A stretch of DNA of 64,000 bases from Rallus limicola. Taxonomy: Eukaryota; Chordata; Aves; Gruiformes; Rallidae. Made by a program: the position numbers and the translations under genes. The notes under the pieces were generated by a model. That model was not told the DNA's origin and made no database searches. It worked only from the letters and a program-made list of their open reading frames with translations. Shown here piece by piece: positions 1 to 11,236 of this stretch. The stretch lies in NCBI GenBank assembly GCA_022605955.1, contig JAKCOZ010000008.1, forward strand, positions 8,558,001-8,622,000, given 5' to 3'. How positions within the stretch are numbered: the stretch's first letter is position 1; every line of letters begins with the position of its first letter.

Positions 1-35
1 CCACCCTTCCCGTGAGGCGCTCACTCGGCGGCGGG

Positions 36-42
36 TATAAAA
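36..42 (+). promoter_or_regulatory. TATA box of the putative array RNA gene
   Basis: TATAAAA lies in a GC-rich context and is followed within about 25-30 bases by the GCCGT repeat, so initiation would fall near 65-75. The same segment recurs in the downstream ~1.03 kb units (near 459, 1458 and 2491), but there the box reads as TTTCAAA. Only the outermost copy therefore keeps a canonical TATA. That it drives the 3.4-19.6 kb transcript is an inference. Confidence 0.5.
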
Positions 43-63
43 GCCGAGCCGGCCGCTCGTGGA

Positions 64-228
64 GCCGTGCCGTGCCGTGCCGTGCCGTGCCGTGCCGTGC
101 CGTGCCGTGCCGTGCCGTGCCGTGCCGTGCCGTGCCGTGCCGTGCCGTGCCGTGCCGTGCCGTGCCGTGCCGTGCCGTGCCGTGCCGTGCCGTGCCGTGC
201 CGTGCCGTGCCGTGCCGTGCCGTGCCGT
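64..228. repeat. (GCCGT)33 pentanucleotide microsatellite
   Basis: 165 bases are an uninterrupted GCCGT tandem repeat, 33 copies by count, with no mismatches. It starts about 22 bases after the TATA box, so it would lie at or just after the transcription start. The equivalent place in the downstream promoter-like units has unique sequence. Uninterrupted arrays of this kind are usually length-polymorphic. All frames are open through it, which explains the long Arg/Pro/Ala-rich translations; these are not genes. Confidence 0.95.
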
Positions 229-1602
229 TTCCTCTCAGAGGCACTGTTGGGATGCCCGGACAGGGTACGCTCTTGCGGGGTAGGGCGCTGAAGGGGGGCT
301 TGGGGGGGGGGGCGGCGGCGTTTAGGTGGGATTTGTGATGTAGAAGTGGAGGGACCTTGAGGACGGGGGTCGAAATGGGGCTTTGCGCAGCGCGCGAGGG
401 GCATGTCTCACCTCCCTCACACGTTCCCGCCCCTCCCGTGAGGCGCTCACTCGGCGGCGGGTTTCAAAGACGAGCTGGCGGCCCGTCCCGCTCCGATCCG
501 CCTGAGGGGCCGTGTTGAGATGCCCGGGCAGGGTGCGCTCTTGCGGGGTCGGGCGCTGGTCGCAAAGCGGCACTGAGCCCGCCGCGGGGCCGGTGGAGAG
601 GGAGAAGGGGGGGGGGCGGCGTTTCGGTGGGATTTGTGAGGTAAAAGTTGAGGGACCTTGAGGACGGGGGTCGAAATGGCGGAGAAGGAACCGAGGGGAC
701 GTTTGGGGGCGAAGTCTGAGGCAACTTGTGACGGTCGGAGAGAGCGTGTGGGGGTTAAAGCTGAGGGGAGCTGTCTGGGGCAGAAGCGATGCTTCTGTCA
801 GGAGAAAGTGAGGAGACAGGTGAAAAGGAGCTCCAGGTTGTTGGGGAGTGGTGGCTCCGGGGTAACCCCAGGCAGAAGAGGGCGTTTTTTCTGAGGGAAA
901 AACTGATGGAACTCAGAACAGGCATTTTCACTGGAAATCTGGACTCAGTTTTACATGGAATACTGGGGTAATAGGGGTGGGGGAGACGGGAGGGACGGAG
1001 GGGGGCGAAAGAAGCAGTTTTGAGGGAAAGACGAGGTAACTTAGGGGGTAGGGAAAGATGACAATCTGGAAGAAATAGAGAGACGACCTGCCAGACAATT
1101 TGTGAGGAAAACCTCCAGCACCTCAGGAAAAAACTTTATTGAAGGAATGGCTGGGCGGGGGGGGGGGCAGAAAGAGCATCTGTGAGGGGCAAGTTTGAGG
1201 TAACAAAGGGAAAGCTCCATCATCAGTAGCGTTTAACTGTGAGCAAGTGTGTGCGGTGGGGACGTGGCATCAGCGTGCCCGGTGCCCGAGGGTTTACAGA
1301 CAGAAAGGGGCTGACAGGGGGTTCCGGGGGGAGATGCGCGGGAGGGATCCCGAGAGATGTCCCTTGGCGTTTTGGCGGGCTTTGCGCAGCGCGCGAGGGG
1401 CATGTCTCACCTCCCTCACACGTTCCCGCCCCTCCCGTGAGGCGCTCACTCGGCGGCGGGTTTCAAAGACGAGCTGGCGGCCCGTCCCGCTCCGATCCGT
1501 CTGAGGGGCAGTGTTGAGATGCCCGGGCAGGGTGCGCTCTTGCGGGGTCGGACGCTGGTCGCAAAGCGGCACTGAGCCCGCCGCGGGGCCGGTGGAGAGG
1601 GA

Positions 1603-1633
1603 GAAGGGGGGGGGAGGCGGGGGGGGGGGGGGG
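1603..1633. repeat. Poly-G-rich tract in promoter-like unit
   Basis: The unit carries a G-run interrupted by single A or C bases. Equivalent tracts are at 606-617 and 2638-2648, and another long G-run is at 2015-2032. Lengths vary between copies, as expected of slippage or of uncertain base calling in homopolymers. Such runs can form G-quadruplexes on the plus strand. Confidence 0.7.
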
Positions 1634-3414
1634 CGGCGTTTCGGTGGGATTTGTGAGGTAAAAGTTGAGGGACCTTGAGGACGGGGGTCGAAATGGCGGA
1701 GAAGGAACCGAGGGGACGTTTGGGGGCGAAGTCTGAGGCAACTTGTGACGGTCAGAGAGAGCGTGTGGGGGTTAAAGCTGAGGGGAGCTGTCTGGGGCAG
1801 AAGCGATGCTTCTGTCAGGAGAAAGTGAGGAGACAGGTGAAAAGGAGCTCCAGGTTGTTGGGGAGTGGTGGCTCCGGGGTAACCCCAGGCAGAAGAGGGC
1901 ATTTTTTTCTGAGGGAAAAACTGATGGAACTCAGAACAGGCATTTTCACTGGAAATCTGGACTCAGTTTTACATGGAATACTGGGGTAATAGGGTGGGGG
2001 AGACGGGAGGAATGGGGGGGGGGGGGGGGGGGAAGAAGCAGTTTTGAGTGAAAGATGAGGTAACGTAGGGGGCAGAGAAAGATGACAATCTGGAAGAAAT
2101 AGCTGGGGTAATAGAGAGACGACCTGCCAGACAATTTGTGAGGAAAACCTCCGGCACCTCAGGAAAAAACTTTATTGAAGGAATGGCTGGGCGGGGGGGG
2201 CAGAAAGAGCATCTGTGAGGGGCAAGTTTGAGGTAACAAAGGGAAAGCTCCATCATCAGTAGCGTTTAACTGTGAGCAAGTGTGTGCGGTGGGGACGTGG
2301 CATCAGCGTGCCCGGTGCCCGAGGGTTTACAGACAGAAAGGGGCTGACAGGGGGTTCCGGGGGGAGATGCGCGGGAGGGATCCCGAGAGATGTCCCTTGG
2401 CGTTTTGGCGGGCTTTGCGCAGCGCGCGAGGGGCATGTCTCACCTCCCTCACACGTTCCCGCCCCTCCCGTGAGGCGCTCACTCGGCGGCGGGTTTCAAA
2501 GACGAGCTGGCGGCCCGTCCCGCTCCGATCCGTCTGAGGGGCAGTGTTGAGATGCCCGGGCAGGGTGCGCTCTTGCGGGGTCGGGCGCTGGTCGCAAAGC
2601 GGCACTGAGCCCGCCGCGGGGCCGGTGGAGAGGGAGGAGGGGGGGGGGCGGCGGCGTTTCGGTGGGATTTGTGAGGTAAAAGTTGAGGGACCTTGAGGAC
2701 GGGGGTCGAAATGGCGGAGAAGGAACCGAGGGGACGTTTGGGGGCGAAGTCTGAGGCAACTTGTGACGGTCGGAGAGAGCGTGTGGGGGTTAAAGCTGAG
2801 GGGAGCTGTCTGGGGCAGAAGCGATGCTTCTGTCAGGAGAAAGTGAGGAGACAGGTGAAAAGGAGCTCCAGGTTGTTGGGGAGTGGTGGCTCCGGGATAA
2901 CCCCAGGCAGAAGAGGGCATTTTTTCTGAGGGAAAAACTGATGGAACTCAGAACAGGCAATTTCACTGGAAATCTGGACTCAGTTTTACATGGAATACTG
3001 GGGTAATAGGGGTGGGGGAAACGGGAGGAATGGAGGGGGGGGGAAAGAAGCAGTTTTGAGTAAAAGACGAGGTATCTTAGGGGGCAGAGAAAAATGACAA
3101 TCTGGAAGAAATAGCTGGGGTAATAGAGAGACAACCTGCCAGACAATTAGTGAGGAAAACCTCTGGCACCTCAGGAAAAAACTTTATTGAAGGAATGGCT
3201 GGGTGGGGGGGCCAGAAAGAGCATCTGTGAGGGGCAAGTTTGAGGTAACAAAGGGAAAGCTCCATCATCAGTAGTGTTTAACTGTGAGCGGTCGGAGAGA
3301 GCGTGTGGGGGTTAGAAGCTGAGGTCACGTAGAGGGATTTTAATGGAAAATAAAAATTCATTCTGGGGATTGACACAAAGTACTGAACTAGCATTGTTAT
3401 TCTCTTACTTCCAG

Positions 3415-5490
3415 GTATGAAGCCTACATTGGTGCAGAATGTGAGCAGCAAGGGAGGAGAGAGGCCAGTTGAAGCAAGAGTGGGGTGAAGAGCGGGCATG
3501 AGAAAGGCGCTCTGGGCAAAGAGACCTCCCTATCTGCAGGGAATGGTCACGTAAGAGCATGGCGGGCACCTTGGGGGTGCCACGGCTGGCTTTGCGCTGG
3601 GCGACCACCCTGTAAGCAGGGCTTGGTCTTTGCTTGTGTTGTAGTTGGCCTTTTGCCGTCTCGCTTCTTTGGCTGCTCGGAGAGAGTGGTGACCCTGTAA
3701 GGAGGGTGAGAGCCACCATCTCCGCACCCGAGGGGGATATGGAGCTCTCTGGACCCCGAGCTCCCCCTGTAAGCAGGGGAGGGCCTTTTCCCTGGCTGCC
3801 GTGGCCTTCTGGCCTCTGGTGATCTGGTCCAGCCTGACTCCCTGGAGTCACGGCGTGTTACGCTGTTTAGCCCTTGGCAACCCCTCAAGCCCCTTGGCGT
3901 GTTGAGGCCCCTCCAGCCTTCATGCAGCACGGGGGAGCAGTTCTGAGGCTTCTCTCTCCAGCTCCGGGTCGGGATGGCTCCCCAGACAATGGCTGCACAG
4001 GGCTTGTTCCCCCTTCTGGGAATTTCTTTTTTTTTCCCTGCCTGTGTGTGTGTGTGTCAGTGTCTGCGTCTGTGTGAGTGAGCGAGCAAATGTGCTTCGT
4101 GTTCAGGCCCCTGTTAATGCTGCAGCGTACTTAGCTTGAGCTTCCCAGGAGGGTAAGAAGGGCTCTGTGCAGTAACAGGGGAGTCCCATCTGAGCCCGTG
4201 AGTGGAGGGAGAGTCTGGGCCTGTTCCTCCTTTCTGAGGACAGAGCAAAGCCGCTTAGACATAGAGCGAGCAGTGCGACCCACCTATAGTCAGGGCCTGG
4301 GTCTGTGCCTGTGCGGCCGTCTGTCCTGCTGGTGTGGTGCTTTACGTGACAGCCCTGTCCTCGGGGCCTGTGTCACCAGCCATGGAGCCCTCTGTCCCCA
4401 GGAGCAGCCTACCCTCCCTGTAAGCAGGGCTGGGGGGCGGCAGTAGCCAGCACGCAGGAACGAGCCCTCCCTGGCCCTTTTGAGGGTGCAGGTTGAGGAG
4501 CTGCTTTGCCGCAGGGCGCATTCTGGCCTTTGCCACTGCTTTTGGTGGGGGGACCTCCCCTGTGTTGGGGTCGAGGTCTCTCCCTGGGCTCCTGAAGAGG
4601 TGTTGGTGTGCTGCAGCCAGGCCGGCCGGCCCGTAAGTGGGGCGCAGGTGGGGGCCTTGAGCTCCGCGGGGCTTGTTGGGAGTGCCTAGCCAAGGGGCCA
4701 CCCTGTAATCAGGGCTGTGCGTGTCCCCTGCTGTGCTGGGCGGGAGGTGCTTGGAGGGACCCCCTGTAACCAGGCGGGTATGTCTGGCCCCATCCTTTCA
4801 GAGGCGTGGGGCCAGGATGAGTGGGGGCCGGGCGTGTGGCCTCCCCGTCCTCGGGGCTGTGCCCACGGTCCCCCGGCCTTTGGCCGTGCAGCTCCGCTGC
4901 CTGGCTGTGTGGAGTCTCGTTCCTGTTGGTGCGGGGGGAAGGCAGAGCTCCATGTCTCCCTGGGTTTCGACCGGCCTGTAAGCGGGCTGCGGGTCTGTGA
5001 GCCTTTGTGCTCAGCTGGCAGCCTGTGTGGGGTGACCGTCCCTGTTAGCGGGGTGCGGGTCAGGGTGCCCCTGAAGCGGAGAGAAGGAGCCTCCGTGGGC
5101 CCTTGGGACCAGGGCAGCCCTGTAAGTCAGGGTGTGGCCAGTGCCCTGGAGTCCCGGGCGCTTTGCGGTTGAGGCAGCGGCTCGAGCCCCCTGTAAGCAG
5201 GGGATGCGGAGCCTCTTGTGCCGCCGCTTTCCATAGTGTGCCCAGCTCCACTTGCCCAGGGCGCCCGCCTCTGAGCCCAGCCCCATCCGGAACCCTGCTG
5301 AGCGTCGCTGCGGTGAGACAAGCTGAAGTGGCAGGGAGGGTTTTGGGGAGCGCAGGGGCTCGTTGGGAGGGTGCTCTGTGGGTGGGTGGGTGGTGCTTGT
5401 GCTGCTCCCTCTGGTTTTCGGGGTCCCCGTTTGCTTTATGTGGAGGAATTGGTGCTTCTAAAGTCTAACTGTGGCGTCCTTCCCTGGCAG
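3415..5490 (+). repeat. Array unit 1 (2076 bp, entry unit)
   Basis: First of eight tandem units. Its exon-like segment 3415-3550 is 136 nt. The 5' half of that segment differs from the other copies; the last ~75 nt matches them. The acceptor upstream (pyrimidine tract ending ACTTCCAG at 3414) is also different and stronger. The donor is GTAAGAG at 3551. The first hairpin of the array is at 3608-3621. It shares with unit 3 the reading TGTGCGTGTCCC near 4726, where most others have TGTAGTGTCCC. Confidence 0.9.
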
Positions 5491-7570
5491 CCCTCGGCAG
5501 AGAAGAAAGAAGAGGCATCGTGTGGAACGGCGAGGCAAGAGTGGGCGAGAAGAGCAGCGTCGTCGGGCTGAAGAGCGGGCACGAGAAAGGCGCTCTGGGC
5601 AAAGGGACCTCCCTATCTGCAGGGAATGGTCACGTAAGAGCATGGCGGGCACCTTGGGGGTGCCACGGCTGGCTTTGCGCTGGGCGACCACCCTGTAAGC
5701 AGGGCTTGGTCTTTGCTTGTGTTGTAGTTGGCCTTTTGCCGTCTTGCTCCTTTGGCTGCTCGGAGAGAGTGGTGACCCTGTAAGGAGGGTGAGAGCCACC
5801 ATCTCCGCACCCGAGGGGGATATGGAGCTCTCTGGACCCCGAGCTCCCCCTGTAAGCAGGGGAGGGCCTTTTCCCTGGCCGCCGTGGCCTTCTGGCCTCT
5901 GGTGATCTGGTCCAGCCTGACTCCCTGGAGTCACGGCGTGTTACGCTGTTTAGCCCTTGGCAACCCCTCAAGCCCCTTGCCGTGTTGAGGCCCCTCCAGC
6001 CTTCATGCAGCCCGGGGGAGCAGGTCTGAGGCTTCTCTCTCCAGCTCCGGGTCGGGATGGCTCCCCAGACAATGGCTGCACAGGGCTTGTTCCCCCTTCT
6101 GGGAATTTCTTTTTTTTCCCTGCCTGTGTGTGTGTGTGTCAGTGTCTGCGTCTGTGTGAGTGAGCGAGCAAATGTGCTTCGTGTTCAGGCCCCTGTTAAT
6201 GCTGCAGCGTACTTAGCTTGAGCTTCCCAGGAGGGTAAGAAGGGCTCTGTGCAGTAACAGGGGAGTCCCATCTGAGCCCGTGAGTGGAGGGAGAGTCTGG
6301 GCCTGTTCCTCCTTTCTGAGGACAGAGCAAAGCCGCTTAGACATAGAGCGAGCGGTGCGACCCACCTATAGTCAGGGCCTGGGTCTGTGCCTGTGCGGCC
6401 GTCTGTCCTGCTGGTGTGGTGCTTTACGTGACAGCCCTGTCCTCGGGGCCTGTGTCACCAGCCATGGAGCCCTCTGTCCCCAGGAGCAGCCTACCCTCCC
6501 CGTAAGCAGGGCTGGGGGGCGGCAGTAGCCAGCACGCAGGAACGAGCCCTCCCTGGCCCTTTTGAGGGTGCAGGTTGAGGAGTTGCTTTGCCGCAGGGCG
6601 CATTCTGGCCTTTGCCACTGCTTTTGGTGGGGGGACCTCCCCTGTGTTGGGGTCGAGGTCTCTCCCTGGGCTCCTGAAGAGGTGTTGGTGTGCTGCAGCC
6701 AGGCCGGCCGGCCCGTAAGTGGGGCGCAGGTGGGGGCCTTGAGCTCCGCGGGGCTTGTTGGGAGTGCCTAGCCAAGGGGCCACCCTGTAATCAGGGCTGT
6801 AGTGTCCCCTGCTGTGCTGGGCGGGAGGTGCTTGGAGGGACCCCCTGTAACCAGGCGGGTATGTCTGGCCCCAGCCTTTCAGAGGCGTGGGGCCAGGATG
6901 AGTGGGGGCCGGGCGTATGGCCTCCCCGTCCTCGGGGCTGTGCCCACGGTCCCCCGGCCTTTGGCCGTGCAGCTCCGCTGCCTGGCTGTGTGGAGTCTCG
7001 TTCCTGTTGGTGCGGGGGGAAGGCAGAGCTCCATGTCTCCCTGGGTTTCGACCGGCCTGTAAGCGGGCTGCGGGTCTGTGAGCCTTTGTGCTCAGCTGGC
7101 AGCCTGTGTGGGGTGACCGTCCCTGTTAGCGGGGTGCGGGTCAGGGTGCCCCTGAAGCGGAGAGAAGGAGCCTCCGTGGGCCCTTGGGACCAGGGCAGCC
7201 CTGTAAGTCAGGGTGTGGCCAGTGCCCTGGAGTCCCGGGCGCTTTGCGGTTGAGGCAGCGGCTCGAGCCCCCTGTAAGCAGGGGATGCGGAGCCTCTTGT
7301 GCCGCCGCTTTCCATAGTGTGCCCAGCTCCACTTGCCCAGGGCGCCCGCCTCTGAGCCCAGCCCATCCGGAACCCTGCTGAGCGTCGCTGCGGTGAGACA
7401 AGCTGAAGTGGCAGGGAGGGTTTTGGGGAGCGCAGGGGCTCGTTGGGAGGGTGCTTTGTGGGTGGGTGGGTGGTGCTTGTGCTGCTCCCTCTGGTTTTCG
7501 GGGTCCCCGTTTGCTTTATGTGGAGGAATTGGTGCTTCTAAAGTCTAACTGTGGCGTCCTTCCCTGGCAG
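5491..7570 (+). repeat. Array unit 2 (2080 bp, reference unit)
   Basis: Exon-like segment 5491-5633 (143 nt) after an acceptor ending CCTGGCAG and before a GTAAGAG donor. The segment is purine-rich with GAAGAA-type motifs, the composition of splicing enhancers. Hairpins lie at 5691, 5775, 5847, 6498, 6711, 6783, 6844, 7055, 7121, 7199 and 7269. A hairpin-poor stretch of about 640 bp separates the third from the fourth. A short TG run (near 6124-6138) and a T-rich run lie in that stretch. Confidence 0.93.
5691..7284 (+). other. Array of short GTAAG-core hairpins (set shown for unit 2)
   Basis: Eleven short dyads share the core C-C-C-T-G-T-A-A-G-C-A-G-G-G: 5691-5704, 5775-5790, 5847-5862, 6498-6511, 6711-6725, 6783-6796, 6844-6855, 7055-7068, 7121-7134, 7199-7213 and 7269-7284. 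Most are a 5-6 bp stem closing a TAAG, TAAT, TAAC or TAAGT loop. Some stem changes keep pairing: the 7055 element has G-C for C-G at the first pair and a T-G wobble, and 5847 and 7269 extend to a sixth pair. Others (5775, 6498) carry a mismatch. The same set recurs in each of the eight units, about 90 copies in the window. No known RNA family was recognised. GTAAG also resembles a splice donor, and the reverse complement reads CTTACAG, like an acceptor. The function is unknown. Confidence 0.85.
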
Positions 7571-9155
7571 CCCTCGGCAGAGAAGAAAGAAGAGGCATCG
7601 TGTGGAACGGCGAGGCAAGAGTGGGCGAGAAGAGCAGCGTCGTCGGGCTGAAGAGCGGGCACGAGAAAGGCGCTCTGGGCAAAGGGACCTCCCTATCTGC
7701 AGGGAATGGTCACGTAAGAGCATGGCGGGCACCTTGGGGGTGCCACGGCTGGCTTTGCGCTGGGCGACCACCCTGTAAGCAGGGCTTGGTCTTTGCTTGT
7801 GTTGTAGTTGGCCTTTTGCCGTCTTGCTCCTTTGGCTGCTCGGAGAGAGTGGTGACCCTGTAAGGAGGGTGAGAGCCACCATCTCCGCACCCGAGGGGGA
7901 TATGGAGCTCTCTGGACCCCGAGCTCCCCCTGTAAGCAGGGGAGGGCCTTTTCCCAGACACTGTGTCCTTGTGCTGCGATGGCTTCCTGCCTAATGACAG
8001 CGTGCTTTACGTGACAGCCCCGTCCTCAGGGCCTGTGTCACCAGCCATGGAGCCCTCTGTCCCCAGGAGCAGCCTACCCTCCCTGTAAGCAGGGCTGGGG
8101 GGCGGCAGTAGCCAGCACGCAGGAACGAGTCCTCCCTGGCCCTTTTGAGGGTGCAGGTTGAGGAGTTGCTTTGCCACAGGGCGCATTCTGGCCTTTGCCA
8201 CTGCTTTTGGTGGGGGGACCTCCCCTGTGTTGGGGTCGAGGTCTCTCCCTGGGCTCCTGAAGAGGTGTTGGTGTGCTGCAGCCAGGCCGGCCGGCCTGTA
8301 AGTGGGGCGCAGGTGGGGGCCTTGAGCTCCGCGGGGCTTGTTGGGAGTGCCTAGCCAAGGGGCCACCCTGTAATCAGGGCTGTGCGTGTCCCCTGCTGTG
8401 CTGGGCGGGAGGTGCTTGGAGGGACCCCCTGTAACCAGGCGGGTATGTCTGGCCCCAGCCTTTCAGAGGCGTGGGGCCAGGATGAGTGGGGGCCGGGCGT
8501 GTGGCCTCCCCGTCCTCGGGGCTGTGCCCACGGTCCCCCGGCCTTTGGCCGTGCAGCTCCGCTGCCTGGCTGTGTGGAGTCTCGTTCCTGTTGGTGCGGG
8601 GGGAAGGCAGAGCTCCATGTCTCCCTGGGTTTCGACCGGCCTGTAAGCGGGCTGCGGGTCTGTGAGCCTTTGTGCTCAGCTGGCAGCCTGTGTGGGGTGA
8701 CCGTCCCTGTTAGCGGGGTGCGGGTCAGGGTGCCCCTGAAGCGGAGAGAAGGAGCCTCCGTGGGCCCTTGGGACCAGGGCAGCCCTGTAAGTCAGGGTGT
8801 GGCCAGTGCCCTGGAGTCCCGGGCGCTTTGCGGTTGAGGCAGCGGCTCGAGCCCCCTGTAAGCAGGGGATGCGGAGCCTCTTGTGCCGCCGCTTTCCATA
8901 GTGTGCCCAGCTCCACTTGCCCAGGGCGCCCGCCTCTGAGCCCAGCCCCATCCGGAACCCTGCTGAGCGTCGCTGCGGTGAGACAAGCTGAAGTGGCAGG
9001 GAGGGTTTTGGGGAGCGCAGGGGCTCGTTGGGAGGGTGCTTTGTGGGTGGGTGGGTGGTGCTTGTGCTGCTCCCTCTGGTTTTCGGGGTCCCCGTTTGCT
9101 TTATGTGGAGGAATTGGTGCTTCTAAAGTCTAACTGTGGCGTCCTTCCCTGGCAG
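7571..9155 (+). repeat. Array unit 3 (1585 bp, short form)
   Basis: Exon-like segment 7571-7713 as in unit 2. After the third hairpin the ~540 bp hairpin-poor segment is missing and about 45 bp of different sequence (around 7953-8002, starting CCAGACACTGTGTCC) stands in its place. All hairpins are kept in the same order. Unit 7 has exactly the same junction. Confidence 0.93.
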
Positions 9156-11236
9156 CCCTCGGCAGAGAAGAAAGAAGAGGCATCGTGTGGAACGGCGAGG
9201 CAAGAGTGGGCGAGAAGAGCAGCGTCGTCGGGCTGAAGAGCGGGCACGAGAAAGGCGCTCTGGGCAAAGGGACCTCCCTATCTGCAGGGAATGGTCACGT
9301 AAGAGCATGGCGGGCACCTTGGGGGTGCCACGGCTGGCTTTGCGCTGGGCGACCACCCTGTAAGCAGGGCTTGGTCTTTGCTTGTGTTGTAGTTGGCCTT
9401 TTGCCGTCTTGCTCCTTTGGCTGCTCGGAGAGAGTGGTGACCCTGTAAGGAGGGTGAGAGCCACCATCTCCGCACCCGAGGGGGATATGGAGCTCTCTGG
9501 ACCCCGAGCTCCCCCTGTAAGCAGGGGAGGGCCTTTTCCCTGGCCGCCGTGGCCTTCTGGCCTCTGGTGATCTGGTCCAGCCTGACTCCCTGGAGTCACG
9601 GCGTGTTACGCTGTTTAGCCCTTGGCAACCCCTCAAGCCCCTTGGCGTGTTGAGGCCCCTCCAGCCTTCATGCAGCCCGGGGGAGCAGGTCTGAGGCTTC
9701 TCTCTCCAGCTCCGGGTCGGGATGGCTCCCCAGACAATGGCTGCACAGGGCTTGTTCCCCCTTCTGGGAATTTCTTTTTTTTCCCTGCCTGTGTGTGTGT
9801 GTGTCAGTGTCTGCGTCTGTGTGAGTGAGCGAGCAAATGTGCTTCGTGTTCAGGCCCCTGTTAATGCTGCAGCGTACTTAGCTTGAGCTTCCCAGGAGGG
9901 TAAGAAGGGCTCTGTGCAGTAACAGGGGAGTCCCATCTGAGCCCGTGAGTGGAGGGAGAGTCTGGGCCTGTTCCTCCTTTCTGAGGACAGAGCAAAGCCG
10001 CTTAGACATAGAGCGAGCGGTGCGACCCACCTATAGTCAGGGCCTGGGTCTGTGCCTGTGCGGCCGTCTGTCCTGCTGGTGTGGTGCTTTACGTGACAGC
10101 CCTGTCCTCGGGGCCTGTGTCACCAGCCATGGAGCCCTCTGTCCCCAGGAGCAGCCTACCCTCCCCGTAAGCAGGGCTGGGGGGCGGCAGTAGCCAGCAC
10201 GCAGGAACGAGCCCTCCCTGGCCCTTTTGAGGGTGCAGGTTGAGGAGTTGCTTTGCCGCAGGGCGCATTCTGGCCTTTGCCACTGCTTTTGGTGGGGGGA
10301 CCTCCCCTGTGTTGGGGTCGAGGTCTCTCCCTGGGCTCCTGAAGAGGTGTTGGTGTGCTGCAGCCAGGCCGGCCGGCCCGTAAGTGGGGCGCAGGTGGGG
10401 GCCTTGAGCTCCGCGGGGCTTGTTGGGAGTGCCTAGCCAAGGGGCCACCCTGTAATCAGGGCTGTAGTGTCCCCTGCTGTGCTGGGCGGGAGGTGCTTGG
10501 AGGGACCCCCTGTAACCAGGCGGGTATGTCTGGCCCCAGCCTTTCAGAGGCGTGGGGCCAGGATGAGTGGGGGCCGGGCGTATGGCCTCCCCGTCCTCGG
10601 GGCTGTGCCCACGGTCCCCCGGCCTTTGGCCGTGCAGCTCCGCTGCCTGGCTGTGTGGAGTCTCGTTCCTGTTGGTGCGGGGGGAAGGCAGAGCTCCATG
10701 TCTCCCTGGGTTTCGACCGGCCTGTAAGCGGGCTGCGGGTCTGTGAGCCTTTGTGCTCAGCTGGCAGCCTGTGTGGGGTGACCGTCCCTGTTAGCGGGGT
10801 GCGGGTCAGGGTGCCCCTGAAGCGGAGAGAAGGAGCCTCCGTGGGCCCTTGGGACCAGGGCAGCCCTGTAAGTCAGGGTGTGGCCAGTGCCCTGGAGTCC
10901 CGGGCGCTTTGCGGTTGAGGCAGCGGCTCGAGCCCCCTGTAAGCAGGGGATGCGGAGCCTCTTGTGCCGCCGCTTTCCATAGTGTGCCCAGCTCCACTTG
11001 CCCAGGGCGCCCGCCTCTGAGCCCAGCCCCATCCGGAACCCTGCTGAGCGTCGCTGCGGTGAGACAAGCTGAAGTGGCAGGGAGGGTTTTGGGGAGCGCA
11101 GGGGCTCGTTGGGAGGGTGCTTTGTGGGTGGGTGGGTGGTGCTTGTGCTGCTCCCTCTGGTTTTCGGGGTCCCCGTTTGCTTTATGTGGAGGAATTGGTG
11201 CTTCTAAAGTCTAACTGTGGCGTCCTTCCCTGGCAG
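9156..11236 (+). repeat. Array unit 4 (2081 bp)
   Basis: Exon-like segment 9156-9298. Full-length form, nearly identical to unit 2, with the same GGGCGTATGGCC variant near 10580. The full hairpin set is present. Confidence 0.93.

Larger units (their letters stand above)
1..3414 (+). repeat. ~1.03 kb promoter-like tandem array
   Basis: A segment starting CTTTGCGCAGCGCGCGAGGG recurs at 381, 1380 and 2413 (periods 999 and 1033). It continues through the GCGCTCACTCGGCGGCGGG block, a G-rich tract, GAAATGGCGGAGAAGG, a moderately conserved 500 bp stretch and the block containing AGGAAAAAACTTTATTG. The first copy (1-380) is partial and carries the intact TATA box and the pentamer repeat. The last copy jumps at about 3288 to a mid-unit sequence and then leaves the array. 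Copies differ mainly in poly-G length and small indels. Translations longer than 100 codons exist on both strands but share no recognisable family and are broken differently between copies. Confidence 0.85.

Noticed and set aside
59..404. Overlapping open frames on both strands with Arg-Ala-Val-Pro-Cys repeats
   Set aside because: They are translations of the GCCGT pentamer, which lacks stops in all frames; no gene is needed to explain them.
1132..1230. Minus-strand C/D box snoRNA suggested by TGATGATGG and CTGA words
   Set aside because: The spacing is about 100 nt, no terminal stem was found, and no internal C'/D' boxes could be placed.
10355..10918. Open frame of 187 codons repeated in several array units
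   Set aside because: It runs through several hairpins, has no family resemblance, shifts or shortens in other units and crosses no coding-type boundary. Its openness follows from GC-rich composition.
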